The position numbers were made by a program, and so were the translations under genes. Shown here piece after piece: positions 25,459 through 34,559 of a DNA stretch of 64,000 nt. The first letter of the stretch is position 1. Every line of letters begins with the position of its first letter. The notes beneath the pieces were generated by a model. It did no database searches. It saw only the letters and a list, made by a program, of their open reading frames with translations, and was not told the DNA's origin. Location: the NCBI GenBank assembly GCA_047602185.1, contig JASGHY010000001.1:2356001-2420000 (forward strand), read 5' to 3'. This stretch comes from PMP191F sp047602185. GTDB taxonomy: Bacteria > Bacteroidota > Bacteroidia > Chitinophagales > Chitinophagaceae.

Positions 25459-25648
25459 TCAATGTCGTTGAATTAAGCTCCGGAGGAGCTACCTGTTTAT
25501 AGAAAATCAATTTTAAAAGACATTCAGCTCCGGTAGGAGCTTCCTGTAAGGCACCGGGGGCTCCTACCGGAGCCGGGACACGCTTATTATATTCATTTCT
25601 ATAAACAGGAGGCCACGCTGTGGCCCTTCCTTAATTCAACGACATTGA
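25459..25648. repeat. 190-bp palindromic element with perfect 19-bp terminal inverted repeats, copy A2
   Basis: The left end TCAATGTCGTTGAATTAAG (25459-25477) is the exact reverse complement of the right end (25630-25648). The interior is nearly identical to 6330-6521, with the same GCTCCGGAGGAGC hairpin, CCTGTTTATAGAAA/TTTCTATAAACAGG stem, GCTCCGGTAGGAGC/GCTCCTACCGGAGC stem and GGCCACGCTGTGGCC hairpin. The main differences lie in the unpaired joints. It sits at the end of the word-repeat array. Confidence 0.92.
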
Positions 25649-25985
25649 TTCACCATTCACAAGATCTCTACATTCCGAAATCAGAAATAAGCTACCGTTA
25701 AAGAGCATTTAACAGGCCTGTAATAGGCAAAAGCTGGGATAAACGTGGGATAAACCTAAGATAGCCCCGGGACAAGCCTGACTTAAATATGAGGTATATG
25801 TAGCTCTACGGTGAGGATAAGTCCCCTCACCCGGCATAAGATTCCCAGGCATGAACAAAAAAAACTGCCTCATACACCCATACTCATAAACAATTGAATT
25901 TCAACACTTGTCGTGTAAATGTCGGGGCTTTGTCGGCTGTTTGGCAACGCGGAGCTGGTTAGTTTGCAGCCATTCAAAACCCTAA
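25649..25985. other. Gene-free stretch upstream of the aspartic-protease-like gene
   Basis: The first 40 bp continue the word-repeat array (inverted copy of the AATGTAGAGATCTTGTGA word at about 6200-6220). From about 25690 the sequence looks like unique leader DNA, with a purine-rich GGGATAAACGTGGGATAAACC tandem word at 25737-25758 and a TCCCCTCACC / GGTGAGGATAAGTCCCC partial dyad at 25820-25840. I see no gene. A promoter for the gene at 25986 is expected in the last 80 bp but no clear consensus is visible. Confidence 0.5.
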
Positions 25986-26921
25986 ATGTTTATTATGAAA
26001 ATTTCCCGGCTGTTCTCTTTCCTGTTGTTGTTATGCGCTGCTGTACATGGTCAATCCCCTACTCAACGTTCCCTTGTTCCGCAAAATGGTAAGATCAGTT
26101 TTACCTGGAAGGGTGACAGCATGCGTCATGAATGGGAGCCCTATTCGGCTATTCTATTGCCTGTTTCACTCCCCGGCTGTAAGGACAGGTTTTACATGCA
26201 GTTTGACCTGGGCTCGCCTTATTCTTTCTTTTACAGTCGCCCCCTGGAGGCAATTCGCCGTGCTTATCCCAAAACAGCAATCGATACAGGAGCAAAAACA
26301 TACAATGGTATTTTCAGTCTTGGTAAAATGAAGATCATTGCTACCGGGATGCCTGTACAGCTTTTTGGGGACTCTGTTTTAGATCATTCCAAAGATCATC
26401 GCACCATTATAGGCACTATTGGTTCGGATATTATAAACAATAAGGTTGTAATGATCAATTACCCGGAACAAGCCCTTGTGCTTGCAGATACAGTTGCACC
26501 CGCACTGGCGTCTGTAAATTTCATGTATATGCAAGGCCGGGTACTATTGCCTGCCACCATTAAAAACAAGCAAACATTATTATACTTTGATACAGGTTCC
26601 AGCGCATTTGAGTTACTCATAGATCGTGCTACCTGGCAACAACTGGCTGCAGCAAATGCCACACCTGTCCGCTACCCTGTGCAATCATGGAATAATACCA
26701 TGTACGCGAACACTATTGCAACCAATGACAGCATCAGTATCGCAGCGTCACAACTTCCGCTGCACCAGGTTAGCTATATGGAAGGAGCCAGTACAGCGCA
26801 GATAAACCAGATGATGAAAATGGGAATTGGCGGTATGACAGGTAATAAACTATTTATTCGCCATACGCTGGTGCTGGATACCCGCAATAAGAAGTTTGGA
26901 ATAATAGCAGGGAGCAAATAG
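25986..26921 (+). CDS. Exported two-motif aspartic-protease-like protein
   Basis: The 311-residue protein has a signal peptide (start either at the first or the fourth Met; cleavage near VHGQ). Two catalytic-type motifs are present: FDLGSPYSFFY at about residue 83 and FDTGSSAFELLID at about residue 202. Each is followed at a distance by a hydrophobic-Gly segment (IGTIGSDIINNKVVMINY and MGIGGMTGNKLFIRHTLVLDTR). This is the two-lobe order of pepsin-like A1 enzymes rather than a single retropepsin unit. The first lobe has DLGS instead of DTGS, which may affect activity. Likely periplasmic or secreted; substrate unknown. It is convergent with the S41 peptidase gene. Confidence 0.75.
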   Translation: MFIMKISRLFSFLLLLCAAVHGQSPTQRSLVPQNGKISFTWKGDSMRHEWEPYSAILLPVSLPGCKDRFYMQFDLGSPYSFFYSRPLEAIRRAYPKTAIDTGAKTYNGIFSLGKMKIIATGMPVQLFGDSVLDHSKDHRTIIGTIGSDIINNKVVMINYPEQALVLADTVAPALASVNFMYMQGRVLLPATIKNKQTLLYFDTGSSAFELLIDRATWQQLAAANATPVRYPVQSWNNTMYANTIATNDSISIAASQLPLHQVSYMEGASTAQINQMMKMGIGGMTGNKLFIRHTLVLDTRNKKFGIIAGSK

Positions 26922-26956
26922 AAGCCTCCTCTCAAAGTGAAGGCCTTTGAATGTTA

Positions 26957-28414
26957 TCATCTGGAGCCTGCTTTATGATGGATCAATTGCAGGGCATATT
27001 CAAGTATAGAATCATTGCTCTTTACAACATCTTCCATTGTGGGTGTTATGGAATGATCGGGGATAACACCTCTGTTTACCGGGCGCTTTTTCTTTACGGC
27101 CATACTGTACTGCACAGTTCCCAGGCTGATGACCAGCTTTGAAGCGGGCAATACAGTTTCAACCTGCGCCCCGGAGGTATTACCACAATATGTACCACCG
27201 GTTTCTTCACCAATAAATACAGCTCTTTTATGACTGCGAGCAACAGCACAGAACTCAGCCGTAGTTGAAAAACTCAGCCCATCTGTTAACACCCATAGAG
27301 CGCCCTGGTACTTGTTTTCGTGCGGCTGGATCTTCGTTAAGCCAGGATGTGCCTCTTCAGTAAGTTTAAATTGTTTCACCGATGTTTTCTTCAGCATTGC
27401 ACCGGTAAGATGATTATAAGAAGACACCGTACTGTCAAAATCTTCGTAAGGCAGTACGGTCGTAGCGGTTTTTAAGCTGCTGTAATAACGGAATGCCTTA
27501 TTGGCTAAATAACTGTAGAGTAGAATGCCATAGCTATCTCTTCCTCCCCCGTTACCACGCACATCAATGATAAGACGGTTTACCTTGTTGTTATTGATTA
27601 CACGAAAAGCACTGTCAAGAAAAGCCGGGAAGTCTGTCCCTTTTTCGTCTAATTCCTGCTTGCTAAAACTTTTGATCGTAAGCACAGCAATATTATCCTT
27701 TGTAAATAACAGGTCCAGCAACTTTGCAGGTGCAGGTTCATCAGGCATACCAAGATCCTTTGCAGAAATACCATGTATTTTACGCGTAACGGTATCTCCG
27801 GCGGCCGTTCTGAAAGCTATTTTAAAAACATTCTGCTCTCCATACACCATTGCATAATAGAAACGAAACACATTATCCAGGATCACATATTTTTTTGATT
27901 GTACGGCTCCATCACCAACAATGTACCTGAAGAGTTTTTGCCTTACCTGGTTTACAGGTTCCTCATTGATAGCAACCACTTCCGTACCGGCGATAATGTT
28001 ATCCCCTACAGGGTAACGCATATATGCCTTATCGCCTATAAAATGAATATTGAGGGGAAATAACAGCGCTTCTTCGTCCAGGTATTTTTTCAGTTCCGGG
28101 GAAGGTCTGCAGGCAAGGTGTCCGTCACCAATAGCACTTACTGCAAATTTGATCAGCCTGTAAAAATCAACCGGGGCAGTGTTCTCATCAATTGAATTAT
28201 AGCAGCTATCCAGCAACGCATCCATCTTTTTTCTGCCGGTAAAGCGGTATAAAGACGGATACTGCTGTTGCAATGTATTTCTGAAAACGGTAAAATCCTG
28301 CCGGTAATCTTTAGCGCCGGGTAAGGTGTTGTCATTTTCCTGTGCACAGGCGTCTGTTACTATCAACAATAATAATAACAGGAAAGCTGCCGTTTGAGTA
28401 AACCAGTTTTTCAT
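26957..28414 (-). CDS. S41-family exported peptidase
   Basis: The 485-residue protein starts at the ATG preceding KNWFTQTAAFLLL (an upstream TTG is unlikely) and has a signal peptide ending DACAQ. The N-terminal helical part (FRNTLQQQYPSLYRFTGRKKMDALLDSCY) is followed by a PDZ-like region (EVVAINEEPVNQVRQKLFRYIVGDG). The protease core contains NRLIIDVRGNGGGRDSYG, the nucleophile region WVLTDGLSFSTTAEF and FIGEETGGTYCGNTSG, ending in GVIPDHSITPT. This matches tail-specific/C-terminal processing-type S41 enzymes acting in the periplasm. The gene is last of a minus-strand run, 29 bp after DUF5686. Confidence 0.9.
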   Translation of the reverse strand: MKNWFTQTAAFLLLLLLIVTDACAQENDNTLPGAKDYRQDFTVFRNTLQQQYPSLYRFTGRKKMDALLDSCYNSIDENTAPVDFYRLIKFAVSAIGDGHLACRPSPELKKYLDEEALLFPLNIHFIGDKAYMRYPVGDNIIAGTEVVAINEEPVNQVRQKLFRYIVGDGAVQSKKYVILDNVFRFYYAMVYGEQNVFKIAFRTAAGDTVTRKIHGISAKDLGMPDEPAPAKLLDLLFTKDNIAVLTIKSFSKQELDEKGTDFPAFLDSAFRVINNNKVNRLIIDVRGNGGGRDSYGILLYSYLANKAFRYYSSLKTATTVLPYEDFDSTVSSYNHLTGAMLKKTSVKQFKLTEEAHPGLTKIQPHENKYQGALWVLTDGLSFSTTAEFCAVARSHKRAVFIGEETGGTYCGNTSGAQVETVLPASKLVISLGTVQYSMAVKKKRPVNRGVIPDHSITPTMEDVVKSNDSILEYALQLIHHKAGSR

Positions 28415-28443
28415 ACAACTATTCAAACGCAGGAAATGCCTGT

Positions 28444-30990
28444 TTATTGGTTGCTGAGCTGGATACTGCCCCCCAACAGGCCACCAAAGCCGATACGCAC
28501 GGCAACAGTTCCTTTATTACCATTAAGATAAGACCCAACCACATCCACGCGCAGTACTTTCAGGATGTTTTCGAGGCCGGCAAATACCTCCACATAGTTG
28601 TTATTCCTGTTTACATAGAAGGCATTACTACCACCTACCAGATGCCAGTTGAGGCGTTTGAACAAAGGAATTTTATTGGTAAGCATACCGTTAAAATGAT
28701 GCTCAAGATGACCTACAGCGTAGAAAGAGGCCGTAGTACTATTGGCATAATAGGGTGCTACCTGGAAACTATTGAGATAAGGTGCAGCCAGGATCAACTG
28801 GTTGCCATTGAAATGCTGATAATCCTGGATATATACCGATTTGTCATTAATAAAACCACCAAGGCTCAGGCGGTATTTCAACATACCGCGCAATTTCAGG
28901 TTTACATCATCCCACATGGAGAACTTCCATTTATCGAAGTTTACATCACTGCCCAGGAACCCATCAATACCTTTCTGGTACTGCAGGGAGAAGGTTGGAT
29001 ATTTTGACCCTACAGCCATTTTGTATGTAGGGAACTGTACATATTGCTCTCCGGGTCTGAACTGTGCGTACACCGATGCTATCACAGCCTGGTGACGCGG
29101 AAATTGCTCTGTCAGCTTTTCATAAGGATAGTTAGGTGTAAAAGTCCTGTCCTTATAGAAGAAAGAGAAATCGGTAGTATTATCAATCGGCAAACGGTCT
29201 TCGTACAACAAGCTGGCACCAAAAGTGAGGCTATTGTCAAAGCGTTTTGCATAACCTATCTGTGCATAATAGTTCTCATAGATCTTCATGTAATTCTTGT
29301 GCAGGAATAAGGTAGTAACGCTGTTGAATAAAGGAGTAATGGGGTTTTCTTTATTGAACTGGCTTACACGTTTTCCGCCTGAAATTGACCATGTGCTGGT
29401 GCTATTGGTGCGTTCATCTTCATTGTACTTTGTCTTGTTCCTCGACAAGCTCATAGTAGCCCATGTATTCAGGTGTGTATTATTAAATCCATACCGCACC
29501 ATAGGTGTAAAACTGAACGGCATCTTGTTTTTACCAATACGGGTAAAATAGGTTAAGCCGGCCGTAGCTACTACCCCTTCAACACTATTGTAGCGTACAT
29601 TCTTCAGCAATGGATGCCATGAAAGCGAAGAGGATGCTCTTCTTTCTTTACCATTGAACCAGCTATAGCTATAGCCAGACCAGACAAGCTTGCCAATGGT
29701 TGGCTTGTTGACCCTGTGCCTGATAGAATCAAGATCGCGTTTACTCCATACAGAGTCACGGCGGTATTCGTAAGCACTGTCTTTTATTTTAAAATCCCTT
29801 GCTTCTTCAGGTTCCAATGCCACTGGCCTTATGGAGTCCCAGTACAGCTTTGACTTTTTATTTACAGCCGTATCGTATTTGGCAACAATGTTATTAAAGA
29901 ACTTACGGGAGAATTTCGGAGCCACTTCGTATTTGTTGTACACATTCAGGAAGTTGCCCACGGCGTCAATACCAAACTTGTTGAATGTAAAATAGATCAC
30001 CTGGTCCTTTACCTGCCATACATCACGCACTACAGGTACATGCATCTGTTTGATCTTGAGGGTATCCATAATTTCCAACTGCGCTGTTTTGGTCAGCATC
30101 AGGTCAAGACTATGGATGCGCCAGTCTCCCTCGGTAATATTGATAGTACCAGAGAATAGAGGCTCGTAATTTCTGCGTGGAATTACCTGGATCTCGTTGA
30201 TCTCTTTACCATCTTCCCAGAAAGACCCCAGGTATTTGTATTTGTAATAATTCAATGCGCCATCTGCCACCGGTGATACAAAGCCACGTGGGTTCATTTG
30301 CGGCAGAAATACATTGACGTTGTTGTTGTAGAAATTGATAAACGTAGGAAAATTGAATCCATATCCACCGCTCCCACTCTCCCGTCCGGATAGCACTTCC
30401 AGCTTTACTTTACCGGGCTTTTTGGATGCAATTTTGGTCAGTGATTCAGATAAGTAGATAATGCCTTTACCATTGGAGTCAACTCCCATTTCTTTCCAAT
30501 CACCTTCTTCTATCTTTTGCCCGAGGATACGTTTGGGCAGTTTGCGGGTCTTTACCAGGGTTTTAATATATGCTTCGCAGGTAAATGAATCCAGCGGCTC
30601 CTGGTACGTTTTCCTTTTCTTAATGGCATTGCGAATGATCTCGTAGGCAGGGTCTTCACGGTCAGCACTGATCACTACTTCTTTCATGGTAGTCTGGTGC
30701 TGTGTGAGTTTAAAATCTACAGTAATTTCTGTGCTGCTAACCTCAACCGCCTTTTCTGATTTATCGTAACCAATGTACTGGCAGCTAAGTGTGTATTTGC
30801 CTGGAGCAAGATCAATAAAGAATTTACCTGCTGCATTGGTAGTGGTGCCTATAGTAGTACCTTTTACAAGAATAGAAGCGTAAGGCAGCGGATTTCCTTT
30901 ATCGTCAGTTACCAGGCCGGTTACACGACCCGCATGAGCTGTAAAGCCTGCAATGAACAGGAAGGTTGTGAGGAGTGCAGTTAATTTCAT
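28444..30990 (-). CDS. DUF5686 outer-membrane protein with carboxypeptidase-like regulatory domain
   Basis: The 848-residue protein has a signal peptide (ending TAHAG), a CarboxypepD_reg-like beta-sandwich (VTGLVTDDKGNPLPYASILVKG, SCQYIGYDKSEKAVEV), then the long DUF5686 region (PAYEIIRNAIKKRKTYQEPLDSFTCEAYIKT) with many aromatic beta-strands ending in GFGGLLGGSIQLSNQ. In Bacteroidota this family is predicted to form an outer-membrane beta-barrel. Its function is not established. It lies 29 bp upstream of the S41 peptidase and 91 bp downstream of the RDD gene, so co-transcription with the peptidase is likely. Confidence 0.88.
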   Translation of the reverse strand: MKLTALLTTFLFIAGFTAHAGRVTGLVTDDKGNPLPYASILVKGTTIGTTTNAAGKFFIDLAPGKYTLSCQYIGYDKSEKAVEVSSTEITVDFKLTQHQTTMKEVVISADREDPAYEIIRNAIKKRKTYQEPLDSFTCEAYIKTLVKTRKLPKRILGQKIEEGDWKEMGVDSNGKGIIYLSESLTKIASKKPGKVKLEVLSGRESGSGGYGFNFPTFINFYNNNVNVFLPQMNPRGFVSPVADGALNYYKYKYLGSFWEDGKEINEIQVIPRRNYEPLFSGTINITEGDWRIHSLDLMLTKTAQLEIMDTLKIKQMHVPVVRDVWQVKDQVIYFTFNKFGIDAVGNFLNVYNKYEVAPKFSRKFFNNIVAKYDTAVNKKSKLYWDSIRPVALEPEEARDFKIKDSAYEYRRDSVWSKRDLDSIRHRVNKPTIGKLVWSGYSYSWFNGKERRASSSLSWHPLLKNVRYNSVEGVVATAGLTYFTRIGKNKMPFSFTPMVRYGFNNTHLNTWATMSLSRNKTKYNEDERTNSTSTWSISGGKRVSQFNKENPITPLFNSVTTLFLHKNYMKIYENYYAQIGYAKRFDNSLTFGASLLYEDRLPIDNTTDFSFFYKDRTFTPNYPYEKLTEQFPRHQAVIASVYAQFRPGEQYVQFPTYKMAVGSKYPTFSLQYQKGIDGFLGSDVNFDKWKFSMWDDVNLKLRGMLKYRLSLGGFINDKSVYIQDYQHFNGNQLILAAPYLNSFQVAPYYANSTTASFYAVGHLEHHFNGMLTNKIPLFKRLNWHLVGGSNAFYVNRNNNYVEVFAGLENILKVLRVDVVGSYLNGNKGTVAVRIGFGGLLGGSIQLSNQ

Positions 30991-31081
30991 AAGTGGTAGA
31001 ACGAAAATACTTGCCAGAAAGTTACAAGCATAAATATTATTCTACATTTTAGGAACATTTAACAGCCTCAAGCAAAGTACA

Positions 31082-31540
31082 TTATGCTTTTACGACAATT
31101 GTGCGGGCTACCAGATCGCCTATACGTTGCTTCCGTTGAGTATTTGCAGCGACTATTACCCCCACTATTCCACCAAAAGGCAGGTAATCGGCCCAGTCGA
31201 ACAAACGACGCAGAAAGAACGCACCAAAGCCTGCCTTTTCCTGGTCTACCGTTACAATTCTCAATGAGCATACCATTTTACCAATAGACTGTCCATGTGT
31301 AATTGTTTCTACTATCGGAAATAACACAAACCAGGGAATAGTAATACAGACAAATCCGGGGAAACCATCTAACCCATAAGAAGTTGTTCCATCTTCATTA
31401 ATGCCTTCCTTTCCAAAAATATAGACCAGAACTACCCAGATACATAGTAAGATCAGGTAGTCAATGAAGGCTGCAACCCACCTCATACGTACACGCGCAA
31501 GGTGATAAGTTGGGATAAGGTCATTTAAGAGATCAGTCAT
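31082..31540 (-). CDS. RDD-family membrane protein
   Basis: The 152-residue protein has the RDD signature: the Arg in VRMRWVAAFIDYLILLCIWVVL followed by Asp, then ITHGQSIGKMVCSLRIVTVDQEKAGFGAFFLRRLFDWADYLP. There are three or so membrane helices and a basic tail (NTQRKQRIGDLVARTIVVKA). RDD proteins are transporter-like, and some export Na+/H+ or act with secretion systems; the specific role here is unknown. The start codon is 8 bp downstream of the preceding small membrane protein's stop, so the two are translationally close. Confidence 0.88.
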   Translation of the reverse strand: MTDLLNDLIPTYHLARVRMRWVAAFIDYLILLCIWVVLVYIFGKEGINEDGTTSYGLDGFPGFVCITIPWFVLFPIVETITHGQSIGKMVCSLRIVTVDQEKAGFGAFFLRRLFDWADYLPFGGIVGVIVAANTQRKQRIGDLVARTIVVKA

Positions 31541-31548
31541 TATAAACC

Positions 31549-31896
31549 TTATAGCTTTTGGGACCTGAGATAGCTACCACTCAAAGCACCAAAGCCGGCT
31601 ACTACTGCTGCAATAAAAGCAGTTACCAGTATCAGTATTACTGATGAGCCGTTGATCGGGAACAGGGATGCTATTTTATGAGAGAGGATATGCTGGTTCT
31701 TTACATCAATCCACCAGGCTATACCACCCCACAAAATAAAAAGCGCTGCAAAGCCTGAAAGATATGCCAGACCCGGTTTTTGAGGGATAATTGCGGCTAC
31801 TGCAAATGCAGCAATAGCAATGCTCCACCATCCAAGATATAATCCTAATGTAAAACTCAGTAACAGGGTTAGAAGAACAGATATTATAAATTTCAT
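31549..31896 (-). CDS. Small four-helix membrane protein
   Basis: The 115-residue protein has four hydrophobic helices: FIISVLLTLLLSFTLGLYLGWW, IAIAAFAVAAIIP, YLSGFAALFILWGGIAWWI and SVILILVTAFIAAVVAGFGALSG. It ends with a short basic tail, SYLRSQKL. I do not recognise the family; similar small proteins are common beside RDD and peptidase genes in Bacteroidota. Spacing to the RDD gene is 8 bp and to the upstream penicillin acylase 50 bp, implying one operon. Function unknown. Confidence 0.72.
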   Translation of the reverse strand: MKFIISVLLTLLLSFTLGLYLGWWSIAIAAFAVAAIIPQKPGLAYLSGFAALFILWGGIAWWIDVKNQHILSHKIASLFPINGSSVILILVTAFIAAVVAGFGALSGSYLRSQKL

Positions 31897-31946
31897 GAAC
31901 AGTTCAGGTTACAGGTTTTGTATTTAGTTTGCTAAATCAGCAGCTT

Positions 31947-34445
31947 TTACTTGCTGAATTGCATAGTGTATTTCACTTTTTCGTTACCGGCTTCAGATGG
32001 CGCCATTACCCACAATGCATTGTATTTGCCCCCGGCCCAATCATCAACAAAGTTGTCGTAATACCTGCTGCCGGGATTACCATTCTGTCCGCCGGGATAA
32101 ATGCCGTAAGCTTCTGTTTTATCAGTAAGATGTACGATCATTCTCCAGCTTGGACCATGAAACCTGCTGGCTGCATTAATGATGTGAGCACCTCCGCCAA
32201 TAGGTAAATGAAAACGGCTGAGCGCCTGCAGCCTCAGCAAATGCCTGATACCACTGTCTTTCAGCAAGGCCCATGGCAATTTGTGTTCTGCATCTGCCTT
32301 TGCCAGAAAAGGAATGATCTTTTTAAAAGAGGCAGTTACCACGTCAGTTACTGTTTCCTTCTGAGGCGTATTGATATTGTCGATAAAACGAAGTGCAGAA
32401 TCATTTTTCAGCAATTGTATAGTAAGCGGTTCTTCAGGCGCAACCACAGGCTGTGGCATGGTGGCCATTTCGTCTGCCCATATCTCTGCCGATAAGCTAT
32501 CTACCCACAACACAAAGATACCAGGGGCCTTTTCATCCGGATCATTACGATAGTTCCAGGTCCTCAATATTTCAAGATATCTTCTTTCTTCACTATTCAG
32601 GGCCGATTTATCAATGTTCTGCAACAATACGGGCACTGCCTTTTCTGCAAAGATGTTATAGTTGTCTGTCTGTAATTTCTTCATATCATCAGGCGTAATA
32701 TCATTCATGTTACTGAGGTAACGATTGATGATATATGACCTGTACACATCATAATGACCGCTGAGGTAATATGGGTAAGCACTGTCAGCAGGCAATTGGT
32801 TGGCGCTGAATACAAAATTCGGAGCAGCACTTTTATCAGGTCCCCCACCCGTCCAGCCACCTGCCGCAATGGTATCATGTACATGCGGGTTTTCTGCCTG
32901 TGGAATATCGGCCTGCCATTGATATGCTGTATCTGTTCCGGGCATAATGAAATCGCCCTGGTGTTTCCAGCGGGCAGGGAATTTGCCCTGCTGCCAGATA
33001 GCTATCTCATTGTTCTTGCTGGCAAATACAAAGTTTTGCCCGGGACAATCAAATTCATCGATAGCCGTAACATATTCATTGTAATTGTTAGCGCGATTGA
33101 GCATGTAAAAGGCCTTCAACTCATTGGAGCCTTCATGTGCTTTCCATTTTACAGCAAGATTGATATGGCCTTTTGCACGACCATTACCTGTGAAGGAAGC
33201 ATCATACTGAACAGGACCAAAGACCGTATAGGCCACTGTATCTTTTATTACCGGACCATCCTTTACCTGGAATGTTTCGATGTGCAGATCCGTCTTTTTC
33301 CATTCGCCATTGTACCAGTATTCCTGTTTGGTATCGTCCTTAAACCTGATAGCATAATAATCTTTTACATCACGGCTTGAATTGGTCATGCCCCATGCGC
33401 AACTATCATTGAAACCGATAATAATAGCCGGTGCACCGGGAAAACTTACTCCATATGCGTTATAGCGTGGCGTACTTAACTGCATTTCGTACCACAATGA
33501 AGGCAGGTTAAGTCCCAGGTGAGGGTCGCTGCACAAAATAGGGCGGCCACTTTGCGTTTTGATCCCATTGACAGCCCAGTTATTGCTGCCATTGTTCTTA
33601 TCCGGTTTTTCCAGTGGCTTTACTGCAGCAGAGTCATGGTCAGCAAACTGCAGGTATAATGAATCTACTGATACAGGTGCTACAGGTTTTACACTGGCCA
33701 CAGGAAAAACTGTTCCTTTCCGCACGATCGGGAAAATAGAATCCTGCGCGTTGGGGAATAATTTTTCGAACTCAGCCTGGCTCAAAACAGATTTCGCATT
33801 TGTATTTTCTATATCTGTTTCGTAAGAAGTGAGCTCATAACTCATGTATTTGAGAAAAAGGGCCGTTTTAAGATTGGTCCATTTTTCAGGAGTATAATTG
33901 AGCAAACGGTATTCAAGTGGCAGATCGCTGGCCGACAGGTTAGCGATATATGTATTGATACCTTCGGTATAAGCATCCAGGCAGGCCTTACTGACAGGAT
34001 CATTTTCAATAGCCTCCAGTGAATGCTGTGCCCCGAACACCATTCCTACCCTACGCATATTACGGTCGCTGTTGAGATAAGCATTATCCGGCCCGGTACC
34101 CAGTATTTCGGTCAGTCTACCGGCAGCCAAGTAAGTCTGCATTTCCATTTGCCAGAGGCGGAATTTTGCATGCAGGTACCCCTGTACAAAATACAGGTCC
34201 CCATCCTCTTTGGCAAATACGTGCGGCACCAGCCTGTCGTCAAAATAGACGGATACACTATCTTTTAACCAGGAAGATTTGATGTTGACTGAATAGTTTT
34301 TATCGGCAGGTTCTGCATTTTGCCAGAATCCGTGTTGCGGACTCAGAAATTCACCCAATGGGGGTGCGCCGCCTATTGAGCGACTTAAAACAATTACCAA
34401 ACCGGTAGTAATAGCTGTGGAAATCAAAAATGGGATAAGTCTCAT
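31947..34445 (-). CDS. Penicillin acylase family (Ntn) hydrolase
   Basis: The 832-residue protein has an N-terminal membrane or signal segment, an alpha-chain region (DDRLVPHVFAKEDGDLYFVQGYLHAKFRLWQMEM), a linker, and the autocleavage site NNGSNNWAVNG where Ser287 would become the N-terminal nucleophile. The beta-chain follows (GRPILCSDPHLGLNLPSLWYEMQLS, GVSFPGAPAIIIGFNDSCAWGMTN). This is the standard pre-protein layout. The enzymes hydrolyse amides such as acyl-homoserine lactones or phenylacetyl amides; the substrate is not set here. It heads a minus-strand gene run that continues to the S41 peptidase. A repeat array lies just upstream. Confidence 0.93.
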   Translation of the reverse strand: MRLIPFLISTAITTGLVIVLSRSIGGAPPLGEFLSPQHGFWQNAEPADKNYSVNIKSSWLKDSVSVYFDDRLVPHVFAKEDGDLYFVQGYLHAKFRLWQMEMQTYLAAGRLTEILGTGPDNAYLNSDRNMRRVGMVFGAQHSLEAIENDPVSKACLDAYTEGINTYIANLSASDLPLEYRLLNYTPEKWTNLKTALFLKYMSYELTSYETDIENTNAKSVLSQAEFEKLFPNAQDSIFPIVRKGTVFPVASVKPVAPVSVDSLYLQFADHDSAAVKPLEKPDKNNGSNNWAVNGIKTQSGRPILCSDPHLGLNLPSLWYEMQLSTPRYNAYGVSFPGAPAIIIGFNDSCAWGMTNSSRDVKDYYAIRFKDDTKQEYWYNGEWKKTDLHIETFQVKDGPVIKDTVAYTVFGPVQYDASFTGNGRAKGHINLAVKWKAHEGSNELKAFYMLNRANNYNEYVTAIDEFDCPGQNFVFASKNNEIAIWQQGKFPARWKHQGDFIMPGTDTAYQWQADIPQAENPHVHDTIAAGGWTGGGPDKSAAPNFVFSANQLPADSAYPYYLSGHYDVYRSYIINRYLSNMNDITPDDMKKLQTDNYNIFAEKAVPVLLQNIDKSALNSEERRYLEILRTWNYRNDPDEKAPGIFVLWVDSLSAEIWADEMATMPQPVVAPEEPLTIQLLKNDSALRFIDNINTPQKETVTDVVTASFKKIIPFLAKADAEHKLPWALLKDSGIRHLLRLQALSRFHLPIGGGAHIINAASRFHGPSWRMIVHLTDKTEAYGIYPGGQNGNPGSRYYDNFVDDWAGGKYNALWVMAPSEAGNEKVKYTMQFSK

Positions 34446-34559
34446 GGCAGTAGATTCAGAAAAAAGGGGTCATGAAAATCGTTTAAAAATAAAGCATTTT
34501 TTCAACATACTTTTCTACACGTGGGCAAGATGTTTATAAGTGGCGGCGGCGAAGCCGAA

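Noticed and set aside
32754..33380. 208-codon plus-strand frame opposite the penicillin acylase gene
   Set aside because: It is antisense to a gene with clear Ntn-hydrolase motifs and has no domain evidence of its own.
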